Part shown: positions 1 through 7,088 of the stretch, in pieces
Layout of the letters: the number at the start of each line of letters is the position of its first letter
Position numbering within the stretch: position 1 is the first letter of the stretch
Source: Massilia horti
GTDB lineage: Bacteria; Pseudomonadota; Gammaproteobacteria; Burkholderiales; Burkholderiaceae_D
Assembly (NCBI RefSeq): GCF_004614195.1
Contig: NZ_SPUM01000148.1
Location: forward strand, 1 to 48,726
Reading direction: 5' to 3'
DNA: 48,726 bases
Notes under the pieces: model-generated
Told to the model about the DNA's origin: nothing
The model's database searches: none
The model's input: the letters and a program-made list of their open reading frames with translations, nothing else
Translations under genes and position numbers: made by a program

Positions 1-23
1 ATTACGCGCTGCCTCTGATCAAC

Positions 24-55
24 CGTACCGCGTGCGCACAGGTGCGCACCCTACG
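24..55 (+). repeat. GTGCGCAC-type dispersed repeat, single arm
   Basis: This is one 32-bp arm of the dispersed repeat family seen throughout the window. It runs CGTACCGC, then two copies of the palindromic octamer GTGCGCAC separated by AG, then CCTACG. The partner arm, if any, would lie to the left of the window. Confidence 0.8.
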
Positions 56-141
56 CGTAGGTTCGACCAGGCGTAAAACTAGATGGGGAAGGGAGGAACG
101 GCGTGGGCAAGATGCACCCACGCCGTGAGGGGGAGGGGAAA

Positions 142-1017
142 TCAGCCGCGGAACGGCGTTTCGGGCACGCCCTTGACGCCTGGCCTGACCAGTACGACAG
201 AGCCGGCCTCGGCATCGTCCGGACGCACGCCCGGGCTGATGGACGCCACCAGCAGCGTCTCCAGGTCCGGGCCGCCGAAGGTGCACATGGTCGGCTTGGT
301 CATCGGCAGTTCGATGGTGCGATCCAGCTTGCCTTCAGGGGTGAAGCGCAGCAGGCAGGCACCGTCGTTGCCGCAGATCCAGTAGCAGCCGTCGGCATCG
401 ACCGCCGCGCCGTCGGGACGGCCGCGGTGCTGGTTCATGTCGACGAACAGTTGCTGGTTGTGCGGCATGCCGGCGTCCACGTCGTAGTCGAAACGCCAGA
501 TCAGCTGGCGCGACGCGTGCGAGTCGGACAGGTACATGGTGCGCCCGTCGGGCGACCACGCCAGGCCGTTCTGCGTCACCAGGCCGGATACCACCGGCGC
601 GGAGATGCCGTCGGCGCTCGTGTAGCGGTACAGGCGCCCGTCGGCGCGCACGTCGGTCATCACCATCGTGCCGCTCCAGAAGCGTCCCTGGCGGTCGCAA
701 CGGCCGTCGTTAAAGCGCATGCCGGGGCCGAGCTCGGGCGGGGTGGCCAGGCGCTCGGCGGCTACCTGCCCATCGTCGCCCAGCTGCAGGCTGAAGATGC
801 CGGTTTCCATGCCGGCGATCAGGCCGCCGCTTTCCTTCAAGCTGATGCAGGCGACCATCTCGGGCGCGTCCCAGTGGCGCAGGCGGCCCGCGCCATCCAG
901 GCTCCAGATGCGCTTGGCCGGGATGTCGACCCAGTACCAGGCGCCTTCGCGTGCGCTCCAGATCGGGCTTTCGCCCGTGGCGCACGCGACGCCTTCGACT
1001 TTGGTTACGCGGTCCAC
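142..1017 (-). CDS. SMP-30/gluconolactonase/LRE family lactonase (probable aldaro-lactonase, UxuL type)
   Basis: This 291-residue protein is a six-bladed beta-propeller lactonase of the SMP-30/regucalcin family. Family marks are the N-terminal GESPIWSA (metal-ligand Glu), the RFNDGRCDRQGRFW block and NGLAWSPDGRTMYLSDS with the conserved Asn and Asp metal ligands. It should be cytosolic, since no signal peptide is visible. As last gene of the hexuronate operon it probably opens galactaro- and glucaro-lactones made by uronate dehydrogenase, the job known for UxuL-type enzymes; this is context-based. The start is a GTG inside the last codons of the transporter gene, preceded by AAGGAGC, so translation is probably coupled. 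Gluconolactonase or L-arabinolactonase are alternatives. Confidence 0.85.
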   Translation of the reverse strand: MDRVTKVEGVACATGESPIWSAREGAWYWVDIPAKRIWSLDGAGRLRHWDAPEMVACISLKESGGLIAGMETGIFSLQLGDDGQVAAERLATPPELGPGMRFNDGRCDRQGRFWSGTMVMTDVRADGRLYRYTSADGISAPVVSGLVTQNGLAWSPDGRTMYLSDSHASRQLIWRFDYDVDAGMPHNQQLFVDMNQHRGRPDGAAVDADGCYWICGNDGACLLRFTPEGKLDRTIELPMTKPTMCTFGGPDLETLLVASISPGVRPDDAEAGSVVLVRPGVKGVPETPFRG

Positions 1018-2396
1018 TCAGGCTCCTTGCTCGTCAGCGTGATTTCCTTGTGCACTGGCACCAGCAGCTTCATGATGGTCCACGCGACCAGGTAGGCCAG
1101 CGCGCAGATCGTGAACATGATCATGTAGCCGGTTTCGAGGTGGCCCTTGGCGCCGTAGTAGTCGAACAGCCAGCCGCCCAGCTTGGTGATCAGCACACCG
1201 CCGATGCCGCCGGCCATGCCGCCGATGCCGACCACCGAACCCACGCAGTGTTTCGGGAACATGTCCGAGACGGTGGTGAACAGGTTGGCCGACCACGCCT
1301 GGTGCGCCGAGGCGCCCACGCCGATCAGCAGCACCGGTACCCAGAAGCTGATCGAGCCGAACGGCTGGGCCAGCAGGACCACCAGCGGGAACACGGCGAT
1401 CGTCAGCATCGCTTTCATGCGGCCTTTGTAGACGCTGTCGCCACGGTTGATGAACCAGGTCGGGAGCCAGCCGCCGCCGATGCTGCCTACCATCGTCATG
1501 CTGTACAGGACGAACAGCGGGAGCGTCAGGTCAGGGGTGCTCATGCCGTAGGTCGAGGACAGGTATTTCGGCAGCCAGAACAGGAAGAACCACCAGACGC
1601 CGTCGGTCATGAATTTGCCGATGGTGAAGGCCCAGGTCTGGCGATAGGAGAGGAGCTTGAACCACGAGGTCTTGGGCGTTGCGGCGCCCACCACCGGCTC
1701 CGGCTCGGCGGCGCGGTCGCTGTTGATGTAGTCCAGCTCGGCCTTGGACAGGCGCTTTTGAATCGCCGGGTCGTCGTAGTAGAGCTGCCAGGCGATCATC
1801 CAGACGAAGCCGATCGCGCCGATCAGGATGAAGGCGGTTTGCCAGCCCCACGCTTGCGCGATCAGCGGCACCGTCAGCGGTGCCAGCACCGCGCCGATGT
1901 TGGCGCCCGAGTTGAAGATGCCGGTCGCGAACGAGCGCTCTTTCTTCGGGAAGTACTCGGCGGTGGCCTTGATCGCTGCCGGGAAGTTACCAGCTTCGCC
2001 CAGCGCCAGTACGGCACGCCCGATGATGAAGCCAGCGACCGAGACCGGCACGGCGGCCAGGCCCAGGGTGGCCAGCAGGTTGTTCACGCCATGGCCGACC
2101 GCCTCGGAATAGGCGTGGGCGACGGCGCCGATCGACCAGATGAAAATCGCGACCATGTAGGCGCGCTTGGTGCCGATTTTGTCGATCACGCGGCCGGCAA
2201 ACAGCATCGAGATCGCGTAGACGAACTGGAAGGCGGCGGTGATGTTGGCGTAATCGGAGTTTGACCAGCCGAATTCCTTTGTCAAGGCTGGCGAAAGCAA
2301 GCTCAGGACTTGCCGGTCGAGATAGTTGACGGTGGTTGCAAAAAACAACAGGGCACAGACAGTCCACCTGTACTTGCCCAGGGCTTGCTGATTCAT
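1005..2396 (-). CDS. MFS transporter, anion:cation symporter family (hexuronate/aldarate uptake)
   Basis: This 463-residue, roughly 12-TM transporter belongs to the ACS branch of the major facilitator superfamily (ExuT, GudP and GarP relatives). The N-terminus carries YLDRQVLSLLSP, typical of TM1 in that family, followed by loop 2-3 with FAGRVIDKIGTKR and then GEAGNFPAAIKATAEYFP. In the inner membrane it would import galacturonate, glucuronate or the aldarates by proton symport; the exact substrate cannot be read from sequence. It follows the aldehyde dehydrogenase gene after an 82-bp gap containing a hairpin and overlaps the lactonase start by 13 bp, so the two are clearly one transcript. 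An AGAGGC ribosome-binding site precedes the ATG. Confidence 0.9.
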   Translation of the reverse strand: MNQQALGKYRWTVCALLFFATTVNYLDRQVLSLLSPALTKEFGWSNSDYANITAAFQFVYAISMLFAGRVIDKIGTKRAYMVAIFIWSIGAVAHAYSEAVGHGVNNLLATLGLAAVPVSVAGFIIGRAVLALGEAGNFPAAIKATAEYFPKKERSFATGIFNSGANIGAVLAPLTVPLIAQAWGWQTAFILIGAIGFVWMIAWQLYYDDPAIQKRLSKAELDYINSDRAAEPEPVVGAATPKTSWFKLLSYRQTWAFTIGKFMTDGVWWFFLFWLPKYLSSTYGMSTPDLTLPLFVLYSMTMVGSIGGGWLPTWFINRGDSVYKGRMKAMLTIAVFPLVVLLAQPFGSISFWVPVLLIGVGASAHQAWSANLFTTVSDMFPKHCVGSVVGIGGMAGGIGGVLITKLGGWLFDYYGAKGHLETGYMIMFTICALAYLVAWTIMKLLVPVHKEITLTSKEPEWTA

Positions 2397-2430
2397 GGCC
2401 AGGCCTCTTTTGGTTATGGTTGTTGCTTTA

Positions 2431-2456
2431 ACGGCTGGCGTCTCCGCACCAGCCGT
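2431..2456 (-). other. intergenic hairpin between ALDH and transporter genes
   Basis: An 8-bp perfect inverted repeat (ACGGCTGG / CCAGCCGT, 10-nt loop) lies in the 82-bp gap inside the operon. No T-run follows on the minus strand, so it may be an mRNA processing or stabilising stem rather than a full terminator. Confidence 0.4.
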
Positions 2457-2478
2457 GCCGCTTTAATGGCTTGCGGTG

Positions 2479-4059
2479 TTACTTAGAGACTCGCAACTCG
2501 CCATCAACCAGGCGTGCCAGATGCAGCGGATTAGCGTCCTGCAGGGCCGGCGGGAGCAGGTCTGCGGGGACGTTCTGGTAGCACACCGGACGCAGGAAAC
2601 GATCGATCGCGCTCGCGCCCACCGAAGTGGTGCGGCTGTCGGACGTCGCCGGGAACGGGCCGCCGTGCACCATCGCATGCGCCACTTCGACACCGGTCGG
2701 GAAACCGTTGAACAGGATACGGCCTGCCTTGCGCTCGAGGACCGGCAGCAGGTTCGCAGCCAGTTCACGGTCGCTGGAGGTCGCATGCACGGTTGCGGTC
2801 AGCTGGCCTTCGACGTGACGCGCCACCTGCAGCAACTCGGCTTCGTCGCGGCAGCGCACGAACAGCGATGCCGGTCCGAAGATTTCGTCGCCCAGCGCCG
2901 CGTTGGCCAGGTAGGCCTGCGCTTCGCACAGGTAGATCGCAGCCTGCGCAGCGCAGCCCGCACCTTCGGCCTTGCCACGACCCAGCAGGGTCACGCCATC
3001 GATGCCGTCCAGGCGCTCGATACCGCCGGTGTAGGCCTTGTGGATGCCCGGGGTCAGCATGGTGCCTGCACCCTTGCCAGCCAGCGCGGCCACGGCGTCG
3101 CCTACGAACTGGTCGAACTCTCCGCCCGCCAGACCCAGTACCAGGCCCGGGTTGGTGCAGAATTGGCCGACGCCCAGGGTCAGCGAATCGACGAAGGCCT
3201 GCGCCAGGCCGGCGCCGCCTTGCTGCAGCGCGCCCGGCAGCATGAAGACCGGGTTCACGCTGCTCATCTCGGCGTAGACCGGGATCGGCTCGTGACGGCT
3301 GGCCGCGGTCTTCATCAGCGCGACGCCGCCCTGGCGCGAACCGGTGAAGCCGACTGCCTTGATCGCCGGGTTCGATACCAGCGCCTGGCCGACGTTGCGG
3401 CCGTCGCCGAAGATCATCGAGAACACGCCTTCCGGCATGCCGCAGTCACGCGCGGCCTGCTGCACCGCGCGGCCCACCAGTTCGGACGTGCCGGGGTGGG
3501 CGCTGTGCGCCTTGACGATCACCGGGCAGCCTGCTGCCAGGCTCGATGCGGTGTCGCCACCGGCAACCGAGAACGCCAGCGGGAAGTTCGATGCGCCGAA
3601 CACGACCACCGGACCGAGGCCGATTTTCTGCAGGCGCAGGTCGGGACGCGGCGGGGTGCGCTCGGGCAGGGCCGAGTCCAGGGTCGCGTCCAGGAAGTAA
3701 CCGTCGCGCACGACCTTGGCGAACAGGCGCAGCTGGTTGCAGGTGCGACCGCGCTCGCCTTCCAGGCGTGCCACCGGCAGGCCCGATTCCTGGGTGGCGC
3801 GCTCGATCAGCGCCGGGCCGATCGCCATGATGCGATCGGCGATGGTCTCGAGGAACACTGCGCGCTTCTCGAGATCGATGTTGCGGTACACGTCAAAGGC
3901 TTGTTCGGCCAACGTGCAGGCCAGCTCCACGTCCGCCGTGGTAGCCAGGCCAAACGCCGGCTCCATCTCGGCCTCGAGCGCCGGGTTCACGGCGCGCAGG
4001 CTGCCTGCGCTGCCGCGCACCGCGCGCTGGCCGATGAGCATTTCGCCCGTAATTTGCAT
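2479..4059 (-). CDS. NADP+-dependent 2-oxoglutarate semialdehyde (2,5-dioxovalerate) dehydrogenase
   Basis: This 526-residue aldehyde dehydrogenase superfamily member oxidises 2,5-dioxopentanoate to 2-oxoglutarate, the final step of the oxidative uronate route. Visible motifs are the NAD(P) fold segment FGASNFPLAF (about 154-163), FTGSRQGG (238-245), the general base Glu264 in YAEMSSVNP, and the nucleophile Cys301 in GQFCTNPG. Length and the GQFCTNPG form match the KGSADH group of aldarate and pentose clusters. It starts 27 bp after kdgD with a strong AAGGAGC ribosome-binding site. Substrate assignment rests on family plus the adjoining KdgD, whose product is exactly this semialdehyde. It should be cytosolic. 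Confidence 0.92.
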   Translation of the reverse strand: MQITGEMLIGQRAVRGSAGSLRAVNPALEAEMEPAFGLATTADVELACTLAEQAFDVYRNIDLEKRAVFLETIADRIMAIGPALIERATQESGLPVARLEGERGRTCNQLRLFAKVVRDGYFLDATLDSALPERTPPRPDLRLQKIGLGPVVVFGASNFPLAFSVAGGDTASSLAAGCPVIVKAHSAHPGTSELVGRAVQQAARDCGMPEGVFSMIFGDGRNVGQALVSNPAIKAVGFTGSRQGGVALMKTAASRHEPIPVYAEMSSVNPVFMLPGALQQGGAGLAQAFVDSLTLGVGQFCTNPGLVLGLAGGEFDQFVGDAVAALAGKGAGTMLTPGIHKAYTGGIERLDGIDGVTLLGRGKAEGAGCAAQAAIYLCEAQAYLANAALGDEIFGPASLFVRCRDEAELLQVARHVEGQLTATVHATSSDRELAANLLPVLERKAGRILFNGFPTGVEVAHAMVHGGPFPATSDSRTTSVGASAIDRFLRPVCYQNVPADLLPPALQDANPLHLARLVDGELRVSK

Positions 4060-4086
4060 CTTTGCTCCTTGTTGGGTTGACGGAGA

Positions 4087-4998
4087 TTACGCGCCCTGTG
4101 CCAGGATCAGTTTGTGCAGCATGTCTTCTTCTTCCTGGGTCAGTTCGGTCAGCGGTGCGCGCACCGGACCGGCGCTGTGACCCACCAGGCGGCAGCCGGC
4201 CTTGACCATGCTGACGGCGTAGCCGCCCTTGCGGTTACGGATCTTCAGCAGCGGCAGGAAGAACTGGTCGAGCAGGCGGTCAGTGGTGGCGATGTCGCCG
4301 GCCGCGGTGGCGTGGTAGAAGTCCATTGCCAGCTTCGGGACGAAATTGAACACCGCCGAGGAGTATACCGGAGTGCCGATGGCCTTGTAGGCGGCAGCAA
4401 ACACTTCCGCGGTCGGCAGGCCGCCCAGGTACGAGAAGCGGTGGCCGATACGGCGCCAGATCGAGACCATCAGTTCGATGTCGCCGATGCCGTCCTTGAA
4501 GCCGATCAGGTTCGGGCAGCGGTCAGCCAGGATCTCGAGCGAATCGGCGTCCAGGCGGCAGTTGGCGCGGTTGTAGACGACCACACCGAGGTTGGTCGAT
4601 TTGCAGACCTCTTCCACGTGGCGGACCAGGCCATCCTGGCTCGCTTCGGTCAGGTAGTGCGGCAGCAGCAGCAGGCCGGCCGCGCCCTGGCGCTCGGCTT
4701 CCTGCGCGAACTGGATGGCGCTGCGGGTCGGGCCGCCGGCGCCGGCCAGGATGGGGACCTTGCCACGGCAGGTGTCAACCGCGGTCTTGATGATCGACGA
4801 GTACTCGCCGTGGGTCAGCGAGAAGAATTCGCCGGTGCCGCCGGCGGCAAACAGCGCGCTCGCGCCGAACGGTGCCAGCCATTCCAGGCGCTCGGCGTAG
4901 CCGCGCTGGTTGAAGTCGCCGTTGGCGTCAAAGTCGGTGACCGGGAAGGACAGCAGGCCGTGCGAGAGGACTTGTTTGAGTTCTTGCGGGTTCATCAT
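4087..4998 (-). CDS. kdgD: 5-dehydro-4-deoxyglucarate dehydratase
   Basis: This 303-residue member of the DapA/NanA (class I aldolase) family dehydrates and decarboxylates 5-dehydro-4-deoxy-D-glucarate to 2-oxoglutarate semialdehyde, CO2 and water. The Schiff-base lysine is Lys168 in LIGFKDGIGD, and Tyr142 in VVYNRANCR is the partner tyrosine; GGTGEFFSL (53-61) is the substrate carboxylate loop. The length is standard for KdgD. The gene begins with two ATGs, the first with GGAGA upstream. A candidate operator lies about 40 bp before the start. The following gene encodes the dehydrogenase acting on its product. Confidence 0.95.
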   Translation of the reverse strand: MMNPQELKQVLSHGLLSFPVTDFDANGDFNQRGYAERLEWLAPFGASALFAAGGTGEFFSLTHGEYSSIIKTAVDTCRGKVPILAGAGGPTRSAIQFAQEAERQGAAGLLLLPHYLTEASQDGLVRHVEEVCKSTNLGVVVYNRANCRLDADSLEILADRCPNLIGFKDGIGDIELMVSIWRRIGHRFSYLGGLPTAEVFAAAYKAIGTPVYSSAVFNFVPKLAMDFYHATAAGDIATTDRLLDQFFLPLLKIRNRKGGYAVSMVKAGCRLVGHSAGPVRAPLTELTQEEEDMLHKLILAQGA

Positions 4999-5038
4999 CG
5001 TATGTCTCCAGTGGATGAGGGGGTGTTCAGGTTAAGAG

Positions 5039-5058
5039 ATACGTCATCGTACAACTAT
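5039..5058 (-). promoter_or_regulatory. candidate GntR operator upstream of kdgD
   Basis: Read on the minus strand this is ATAGTTGTACGATGACGTAT. It matches the sequence upstream of the neighbouring gntR (5904-5924) at 15 of 20 positions, with a shared core of TCGTACAACTAT on the plus strand. The two copies flank the regulator gene, which suggests a common target for that regulator. Confidence 0.55.
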
Positions 5059-5094
5059 GCGTGCCGATAAGCAAGCGAAAACTGCCGGCCTCGC

Positions 5095-5847
5095 TTAGCT
5101 TGTGGCCGATTCGATGCGTTGCTGGGCCTGGCGCAGCCGTTCGCGGCTGTTGGACAGGTGGGTGCGCATCGCGGCGCGCGCGGCCTCCTGGTCGCGGCGC
5201 GCGATGGCGTTGTAGATGTCTTCGTGTTCGTGGTGGATGCGCTGCAGGTAGTCGAGCGGCTGGTCTTGCGCCATGCCGGGCGTGTTGACGCGGGCGCGCG
5301 GGATGATGGCGCGGCCCAGCTGGCCCATGATCTCGACGAAATAGCGGTTGCCGGTGGCCTGCGCGATCAGGAGGTGGAAGCGCCTGTCGGCCTCGACCGC
5401 GATGCTGCCGCTGCTCATGCTGGCCTTCATTTCCGCCAGCGCCGCCTGCATCTGGGTCACCTGCTCGTCGGTGCGGCGCGAGGCGGCCAGCCAGGCCGCT
5501 TCGGTCTCCATGCTGATGCGCAGTTCGAGGATCGCGAGCACGTCGCGCACGGTGACGATGCTGTCGGTGCCCAGCGCCAGGCCCGGCTGCGGACGCTCGA
5601 GCACGAAGGTGCCGATGCCGTGCCGGGTTTCGACCAGGCCGGCCGCCTGCAGGCGTGAGATCGCCTCGCGCACTACGGTGCGGCTGACCCCGTGCAGACC
5701 CATGATGGCGGACTCGGTGGGCAGCTTGTCGCCCGGCTTGAGCCGGCCCTCGGCGATGCCGTGGCTGACCTCGTCAACGACGGCCTGGGCCAGGCTGCGG
5801 GGTTTTTTGCGCGGAACGGCGGCGGGGTGAGGGGCGGGTGTGCTCAT
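5095..5847 (-). CDS. GntR-family (FadR/FCD) transcriptional regulator of the hexuronate operon
   Basis: The protein has 250 residues from the ATG at 5847, which has GAGACAG upstream; an in-frame TTG ten codons earlier is less likely. A basic, Pro-rich N-terminus precedes the winged helix (GRLKPGDKLPTESAIM ... GVSRTVVREAISRLQAAGLVETRHGIGTFV). The C-terminal FCD effector domain carries the metal/ligand residues in ADRRFHLLIAQATGN and the later HEHEDIYNAI. Such regulators usually respond to a sugar acid and repress the linked operon. Position and shared operator-like sites suggest it controls itself and kdgD-ALDH-MFS-lactonase. It resembles the betaproteobacterial hexuronate regulator GguR by context, but I cannot prove orthology. 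Confidence 0.88.
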   Translation of the reverse strand: MSTPAPHPAAVPRKKPRSLAQAVVDEVSHGIAEGRLKPGDKLPTESAIMGLHGVSRTVVREAISRLQAAGLVETRHGIGTFVLERPQPGLALGTDSIVTVRDVLAILELRISMETEAAWLAASRRTDEQVTQMQAALAEMKASMSSGSIAVEADRRFHLLIAQATGNRYFVEIMGQLGRAIIPRARVNTPGMAQDQPLDYLQRIHHEHEDIYNAIARRDQEAARAAMRTHLSNSRERLRQAQQRIESATS

Positions 5848-5884
5848 CTGTCTCTTATGGGTGTAATGGGTCGACAAACTGGTA

Positions 5885-5924
5885 ATTATACGCCGGGATT
5901 TATCGTATGATGTCGTACAACTAT
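5885..5924 (-). promoter_or_regulatory. promoter and operator of the first gntR
   Basis: On the minus strand a perfect TATAAT (5885-5890) lies 38 bp before the ATG. The imperfect palindrome GTATGATGTCGTAC (5905-5918), which shares the TCGTACAACTAT core with the site before kdgD, covers the -35 region. The arrangement suggests autorepression. Confidence 0.55.
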
Positions 5925-5977
5925 TTGGGTGTCAACGAGTTGGCGGACGCCCGTGCAACGTGGTCAGCGCCGTGCGA

Positions 5978-6092
5978 CGTAGGGTGCGCACCTGTGCGCA
6001 CGCGGTTCGCGAACGGTGCGTAGAGGTGTCGGTCGCACGCGGACGCAAACTTGACGCTGCCGTACCGCGTGCGCACAGGTGCGCACCCTACG
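5978..6092. repeat. GTGCGCAC-type bipartite inverted repeat (copy B)
   Basis: Two 32-bp arms face each other. Arm 5978-6009 begins CGTAGGGTGCGCACC and ends GCGGTTCG; arm 6061-6092 begins CGTACCGCGTGCGCAC and ends CACCCTACG. They are separated by 51 bp of unrelated sequence. Apart from the promoter and operator listed separately at 5885-5924 and a further variant half-copy just downstream, the 385-bp gap between the two gntR genes shows nothing else. Confidence 0.8.
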
Positions 6093-6145
6093 CCTCCAGT
6101 CACCGGTTGTCGGCTCGCGGCGGCGGCGCTACGACGCATCGTTCG

Positions 6146-6187
6146 CGAACCGCGTGCGCACAGGTCCTCGGCGGCCCCGCGCCCCCT
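6146..6187 (+). repeat. variant half-copy of the GTGCGCAC repeat (type II)
   Basis: This begins like the other arms (GCGAACCGCGTGCGCACAGG) but continues TCCTCGGCGGCCCCGCGCC instead of a second GTGCGCAC. The same alternative tail is found at 17759-17804 (inverted) and, in part, at 16203-16243, so a second sequence class exists. Confidence 0.65.
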
Positions 6188-6232
6188 CCGCCATTGTTAA
6201 GCCGTGCGGCCTGACTCGGGCTTTGTGCTTCG

Positions 6233-6934
6233 TCACCCGCGCGAGAACGTGCGCGTCACGCGCTCCAGGTGCGCCCGCATCGCCTTGCGCGCGGCGGCCG
6301 GGTCGCGCTCGGCGATCGCCTGCACCACGCGCCGGTGGTCGGCCAGCGTCTCCTGCCGCAGTTCCTCGGTCTGGAAGTGCTCCTTGAGCCGGTGCCACAG
6401 CCGCCCGCGCTGGTCCCACAGGTAGTCCATCACGCCCACCAGCGCGCTGTTGCCGGTGGCGCGCGCGATGGCGCTGTGGAAGGCGCGGTCGGCCTGTTCG
6501 TTGCTCGATTTGTCGGCATGGCGCAGTTCCATGTCCTGCGCCGCCTGGAAGATGGCGTCGATCGCGCTGTCGGTCGCCACGCGCGCGGCGATCGCGGCGA
6601 TCTCCGGTTCGATCAGGCGCCGCGCCGACAGCACCTCGAACGGGCCCGGCCCGGCTTCGGACAGCGCTTCGTCCGGTTCGGGCACGGAGCTGACGTAGAT
6701 GCCGGAGCCGCCGCGCACTTCGATCGTGCCGCTGACCTCGAGCGCGATCAGGGCTTCGCGCAGCGAGGCGCGGCTCACGTCCAGCCGCGTGGCCAGGTCG
6801 CGTTCGGACGGCAATCGCCCGCCGGGGTGGATGCGTTCGTCGCGGATGATCTGCTGGATGCGGTCGGCAACGACCCGGTATAGCCTCGGTTCGTTGCTGG
6901 TAGTGTCTAGCAATGCGGTATGTTTTGTAGTCAT
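6233..6934 (-). CDS. GntR-family (FadR/FCD) transcriptional regulator, divergent from garD
   Basis: The protein has 233 residues from the ATG at 6934; the reading frame stays open upstream to 7066, but that part is implausible as protein and holds the probable operator. The winged helix is RIHPGGRLPSERDLATRLDVSRASLREALIALEVSG with the wing IEVRGGSGIYV. The FCD domain follows, with ADRAFHSAIARATGN and a C-terminal DHRRVVQAIAERD helix. It is divergent from garD-udh and probably controls that pair and itself in response to a hexuronate-derived ligand. It is a paralogue-level relative, not a copy, of the other GntR at 5095-5847, so the locus has two separate switches. Confidence 0.88.
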   Translation of the reverse strand: MTTKHTALLDTTSNEPRLYRVVADRIQQIIRDERIHPGGRLPSERDLATRLDVSRASLREALIALEVSGTIEVRGGSGIYVSSVPEPDEALSEAGPGPFEVLSARRLIEPEIAAIAARVATDSAIDAIFQAAQDMELRHADKSSNEQADRAFHSAIARATGNSALVGVMDYLWDQRGRLWHRLKEHFQTEELRQETLADHRRVVQAIAERDPAAARKAMRAHLERVTRTFSRG

Positions 6935-6972
6935 TTTATCCCGTGTTGCATTTTGGTCGGCCGATCGAAAAG

Positions 6973-6983
6973 TGGTTAGACCA
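6973..6983. promoter_or_regulatory. candidate FadR-type operator TGGTTAGACCA
   Basis: This is a perfect TGGT-N3-ACCA palindrome, the half-site and spacing pattern known for FadR/LldR-type GntR regulators. It lies in the divergent gntR-garD promoter region, 39 bp from the gntR start and about 105 bp before garD. A looser TGGACTAGCCA palindrome follows at 6994-7004. Confidence 0.55.
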
Positions 6984-7088
6984 ATTCTAGCAGGTGGACT
7001 AGCCAGCGATATTTTTTGCTGGCATACTTGAAGCCTTAAGCCGCTCGGCTTGCGCGCGGCCAGCAAGTTCTATCAAATGAGAGTATAG

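Noticed and set aside
951..4080. Long plus-strand open frames (437 and 534 codons) across the transporter and dehydrogenase genes
   Set aside because: They are complementary-strand shadows with Arg/His/Gln/Ala-rich, domain-free translations. The minus-strand genes have clear family motifs and ribosome-binding sites.
5928..6232. A small gene in the gap between the two gntR genes
   Set aside because: The short open frames here translate the repeat arms (peptides such as RVRTGAHPT), recur wherever the repeat recurs, and have no ribosome-binding site.
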